Shown here: positions 33,551 to 36,200 of the stretch, piece after piece
How the letters are laid out: every line of letters begins with the position of its first letter
How positions within the stretch are numbered: the stretch's first letter is position 1
Source: Desulfobulbus sp.
Lineage (GTDB): Bacteria > Desulfobacterota > Desulfobulbia > Desulfobulbales > Desulfobulbaceae
Direction: 5' to 3'
DNA length: 36,200 nucleotides
Assembly (NCBI GenBank): GCA_028684915.1
Contig: JAQUEZ010000050.1
Span: 1-36,200, forward strand
The notes under the pieces: model-generated
The model's input: the letters and a program-made list of their open reading frames with translations, nothing else
The model's database searches: none
What the model was told of the DNA's origin: nothing
Position numbers and translations under genes: made by a program

Positions 33551-34499
33551 TTCAAACTAAAAACAAGAGAATAATAGGTAGATATTCACCAAAATCCTGA
33601 CGGTTATTAAAGTAGTATTGAAGGCGCCTTCAGAATGAAAAAACGGGCATAGTCACTCTCGATCTCGCGAGAGGAGGGGGAATTGCTCGTGGTGGGTGCT
33701 TACGGTCCAATGAGTCGGCGTGGCTCAAGAAGTCCTCCATTCCCGGTTTCCCTGATGGCACAGAACACACTTACCGGGCGAGATGCCGCATCAATGATTC
33801 CATGAGAATGCGCCGGAAATGTGCGGTGTAAGATTGCTTGACAACTTACTGTTATCAAGAGAAATTTCACCTAAAGCATCTCTGGATTATTTTTTAAAAA
33901 TCACCTTTCCCAAAGGACGACACCAGGAAGATTGACCAGCAAATGAAGGACACTATCTATATGGAAGGAGAAGACCCGTCAACTGATTAATTGGCCAGAG
34001 AAAATAATTTCACAAAGCCCTATTCCAAGGTGATTTTTCCACGACACAGGGCACTCCAATTTTCAACCAAAAATGGTGACAAAAAATGGGATGCATGATG
34101 AGCCTTTGCCTCCTAAGAGGTCGAATGCGTATTTCTTTGCAGGCACCTGCTTTTTTAGTGCCCGCCAAGGAGGAAGAAGTACACGGGGTGGGGCAGAATC
34201 GCTCCATAACGGCGGTTGAGGCCGTGGGACCAAAGAACTCTCGAAAATAGCAATTCGAAAGTGATATTAAAATCGAATATACAGCCCGATAAAAACCACA
34301 AAGCCTTCTTCACGTAGACGCAAGAATCCTAACTTCCCCCCCAAGGTAACCCAACTGGTGGGGAAAAAGGTGTCCTGTCTGGATCCGATGGGGAGATATC
34401 TATCAACAGGTCAAGGCCCACAGCTTACCAGAGCTGACTCATTCACATCGCTGAGGACAAAGGAAGCGGACAAGCCTCTTCTCCTCCTGGAGAAAAAGG
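33551..34499. other. Gene-free stretch of about 950 nt, probably decayed
   Basis: I see no convincing gene on either strand. A plus-strand reading between about 33680 and 33832 stays open (SNESAWLKKSSIPGFPDG...) without a good start and matches no family I recognise. The stretch leads into the truncated transposase, so it may be remains of an insertion. Confidence 0.5.
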
Positions 34500-35225
34500 T
34501 CAGAGCGCAGCGAGCAATTCGTTGGTTGAGGCGACCTTGACAAATAATCCATTGAGCGCAGCAAGATAAGCAACCTGCACACTCTCGGCAGACACCTGAA
34601 CGCCGTTGAAGAGTGGTTCCTTGCCGTACCCGCCGTCAATACCGACCCAGGCATATCGTACGCCTATTGACCTGGTATGGGGAACGATAGCAAGGGCCAG
34701 TTGCGATTTGGTGTTGAAGGTGACGCCTTCTGGAACACCGGCAGCTTTGCAACGATTACGGTCATCTGTCCACTCTTTCGGCAGATACAATCGGCAGTCG
34801 ATAATCGTTGCCGACGCTCCCTGAACCAGCGAGGCATACACACCGGTCTGGCAATTATCGACCTTGCCGAGACGGCCGCACCATTGGCGGGCAACGCCGA
34901 CAGATTTTTTCCCTTTTTTGGGTATGGAGCTTTCGTCGAGAATGAGGCCGCTGTCAGGGGGCCCCCCTAAAAGACGATCGGCGTCCAAGGCCACCTGATC
35001 CATTACGGGGCGGTAATCCCAGGGAGAATATGTCGTGAAATGCTGCAATGATTGATACTGCGTTTCCGGCACGACTTCGGTCATCTCGGTCATCCGTTCG
35101 ACATTTTTACGAGCAGCCTGCATGAGTCCACTCAGGTAACTCAATGACTGCTCGATAACAGAACACGTCTTGGTGACAAACAAATGTTGGTAACGCGAAT
35201 GAAAAGCGCAAAACGAATCCGCCAC
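34500..35225 (-). pseudogene. Truncated IS701-family-like DDE transposase
   Basis: The first ~205 residues match IS701-type transposases: LQHFTTYSPWDYRPVMDQVA (60-79), LILDESSIPKKGKKSVGVAR (94-113), GRLGKVDNCQTGVYASL (118-134), LYLPKEWTDDRNRC (146-159) and YAWVGIDGGYGKEP (191-204). The first two catalytic aspartates are Asp97 and Asp197. After residue ~206 (near 34607) the similarity ends and a short unrelated tail runs to a stop. The second half of the enzyme, including the catalytic Glu, is missing, as families of this type run to about 400 residues. The reading frame starts at GTG (35225); terminal inverted repeats were not identified. Confidence 0.85.
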
Positions 35226-35413
35226 CGCCTCAAGTGGTCGTTGGCGTATGACATTTTTGTTCTTATTTTGGGTTTTCCGAATACGGTCTGTGGCTCATCA
35301 TGATCTCGCATAAAAAAAATTTAACAGCAATGGTCCACCATGCACAATATAATGCATTATTTCAACTTGTTAAGTTGCTTTGCATAATGTGACTGAGTAG
35401 AATTACCCACAAA

Positions 35414-35452
35414 AACAAAAAAGGGTTTCAAGCATAACTGCTTGAAACCCTT
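35414..35452 (-). terminator. Rho-independent terminator of tRNA-Pro
   Basis: On the minus strand a perfect 14-bp stem (AAGGGTTTCAAGCA and TGCTTGAAACCCTT) with a 4-nt loop occupies 35421-35452. A T-rich tail follows, beginning TTTTTTG and continuing TTTTTG. It lies 11 nt after the tRNA. Confidence 0.92.
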
Positions 35453-35462
35453 GAATTGTCGT

Positions 35463-35539
35463 TGGTCGGGAAGAGAGGATTCGAACCTCCGACCCCAGCG
35501 TCCCGAACGCTGTGCTCTACCAGGCTGAGCCACTTCCCG
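35463..35539 (-). tRNA. tRNA-Pro (anticodon CGG)
   Basis: The 77-nt cloverleaf on the minus strand has the acceptor stem CGGGAAG / CTTCCCG, discriminator A and an encoded CCA. The anticodon stem is CAGCG / CGCTG with loop TTCGGGA, so the anticodon CGG (35505-35503) reads CCG. The T-arm GGAGG-TTCGAAT-CCTCT is standard. A tRNA beside a decayed transposase is a common recombination spot, but no attachment-site repeat is visible. Confidence 0.97.
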
Positions 35540-35713
35540 AACCGTGTGTTTTAAAGCCGTTGCGATGCTGCTCAATCAAATGCGCTACCCATTTATCATG
35601 GTTTGCCCTTTGTGTCTAGCCCTTTTCACGATGTTGTTCAGTTTACCACATCCAACATCGAAAAGAATGCTCTGTAGAAGGATTTCGCCCTCATCATGCG
35701 GATGCTTTTTGGG

Positions 35714-35743
35714 AAAAAAAGCAGCTGGCCTAATGGCCAGCTG
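35714..35743 (-). terminator. Rho-independent terminator of the HU gene
   Basis: On the minus strand CAGCTGGCC-ATTA-GGCCAGCTG (35743-35722) forms a perfect 9-bp stem and is followed by C and seven T. It lies 25 nt after the HU stop and before tRNA-Pro. Confidence 0.85.
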
Positions 35744-35768
35744 AAAAAGCAATAAAGCCTTATTTTGC

Positions 35769-36041
35769 TTAGTTGACTGCGTCAGTGAGCTTACTGCCCG
35801 GCTTGAACTTGGCAATTGTTTTGGCGGGTATTTCGATCAATTCACCGGTACGGGGATTTTTCGCTTTCCGCTCGGTGCGTTTGACAGTGGAAAATGTACC
35901 GAAACCGACCAAGGTAACTTTCTCACCTTTGGCCAGTGCAGCAGTCACAGCCATAAGCATTCCGTTCAACGCCTTTTCAGCTGCGGCCTTACTGATGTCT
36001 GCCGCTTCCGCCATGGAGTCTACCAGTTCCTTTTTATTCAT
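35769..36041 (-). CDS. HU/IHF-family DNA-binding protein
   Basis: From the ATG at 36041, preceded by GGGAGGGAAG, the protein has the 90 residues typical of HU. It starts MNKKELVDSMAEAADISKAA and includes GEKVTLVGFGTFSTVKRTER. The DNA-clasping arm is KAKNPRTGELIEIPAKTIAKF, with the intercalating Pro in KNPRTG, and the end is KPGSKLTDAV. HU bends and compacts DNA as a dimer. It is a single-gene unit with its own promoter-like site and terminator. Which HU paralogue it is cannot be told without the rest of the genome. Confidence 0.96.
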   Translation of the reverse strand: MNKKELVDSMAEAADISKAAAEKALNGMLMAVTAALAKGEKVTLVGFGTFSTVKRTERKAKNPRTGELIEIPAKTIAKFKPGSKLTDAVN

Positions 36042-36120
36042 TCTTCCCTCCCAGAGTTTTAACCATTGCCAGGACAATCAGGCTCTCATTCCCGACGCGG
36101 CTTCTTTTGACAACCTCGGA

Positions 36121-36149
36121 ACTAAAATAAAAAAAGAAATCTTTGTCAA
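36121..36149 (-). promoter_or_regulatory. Candidate promoter of the HU gene
   Basis: On the minus strand TTGACA (36149-36144) lies 17 nt from TTTAGT (36126-36121). The -35 is perfect and the -10 is weak. It lies 80 nt upstream of the start codon. Confidence 0.45.
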
Positions 36150-36200
36150 AGAAAAAAAATGACTCGCAACCCCTCTAAATTACAGTTCTACAAGGGCTTT

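Noticed and set aside
35585..35625. Minus-strand GGGCAAACC ... GGGTAGCGCA recalls the c-di-GMP-I (GEMM) riboswitch core.
   Set aside because: The second hairpin and the closing stem are absent, and the downstream transcript is a tRNA.
1..36200. Search for CRISPR arrays, prophage genes or toxin-antitoxin pairs.
   Set aside because: No regularly spaced direct repeats, phage structural genes or convincing toxin-antitoxin pair was seen by eye.

Overview
The window looks like chromosomal DNA of an anaerobic deltaproteobacterium (Desulfobacterota). A member of the Desulfobulbales is most likely, judging by protein style, the redox gene set and a lineage-type dispersed repeat. That placement is inferred from gene content; no rRNA or phylogenetic marker was scored. 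No CRISPR array, prophage or plasmid module is visible. One decayed insertion sequence lies near the right end.

Layout. Positions 1-3165 (minus) hold housekeeping genes: a partial YcaO protein, tsaE, rlmH overlapping a YkgJ-type cysteine-cluster gene, and a YqgE/AlgH gene. Positions 3344-6246 hold a small unknown protein and a ZraS-like membrane histidine kinase. Divergent from the kinase is a ZraP/Spy-like periplasmic protein with a near-consensus sigma-54 promoter and a strong terminator. Positions 6260-14791 hold priA and galU (minus), then hrpA, a small unknown gene and a secreted M15-type (DUF882) protein (plus).

The core is a 12.4-kb [FeFe]-hydrogenase island (14799-27225, all minus). 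One transcription unit starts from an excellent sigma-70-type promoter and reads rex-hydC-hydB-hydA; it encodes an NAD(H)-linked, HydABC-type (probably electron-bifurcating) hydrogenase and its NADH/NAD+-sensing repressor. A second unit reads aspA-hydF-hydE-hydS-phosphatase. It encodes aspartase, two of the three H-cluster maturases, a PAS-containing sensory-type [FeFe] hydrogenase, and a SpoIIE/PP2C phosphatase whose gene overlaps the sensor gene. HydE carries an unexpected C-terminal thioredoxin-like [2Fe-2S] domain. The third maturase, HydG, is not in the window. The simplest reading is one catalytic enzyme, its maturation factors, and two layers of control: redox sensing by Rex and H2 sensing by HydS plus phosphatase.

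Positions 27543-31697 hold a protein with two ribbon-helix-helix-like segments, three tandem Hsp20 chaperones ending in a perfect terminator, and a GNAT-nitrilase fusion. Positions 31787-36200 hold a YddA/SbmA-type ABC transporter whose ATPase motifs are degenerate, about 1 kb without genes, a truncated IS701-type transposase, tRNA-Pro(CGG) with a 14-bp terminator, and an HU-family DNA-binding protein. Five copies of a dispersed palindromic repeat (cores GATGGACT...TCCATCAC) sit in intergenic gaps across the window.
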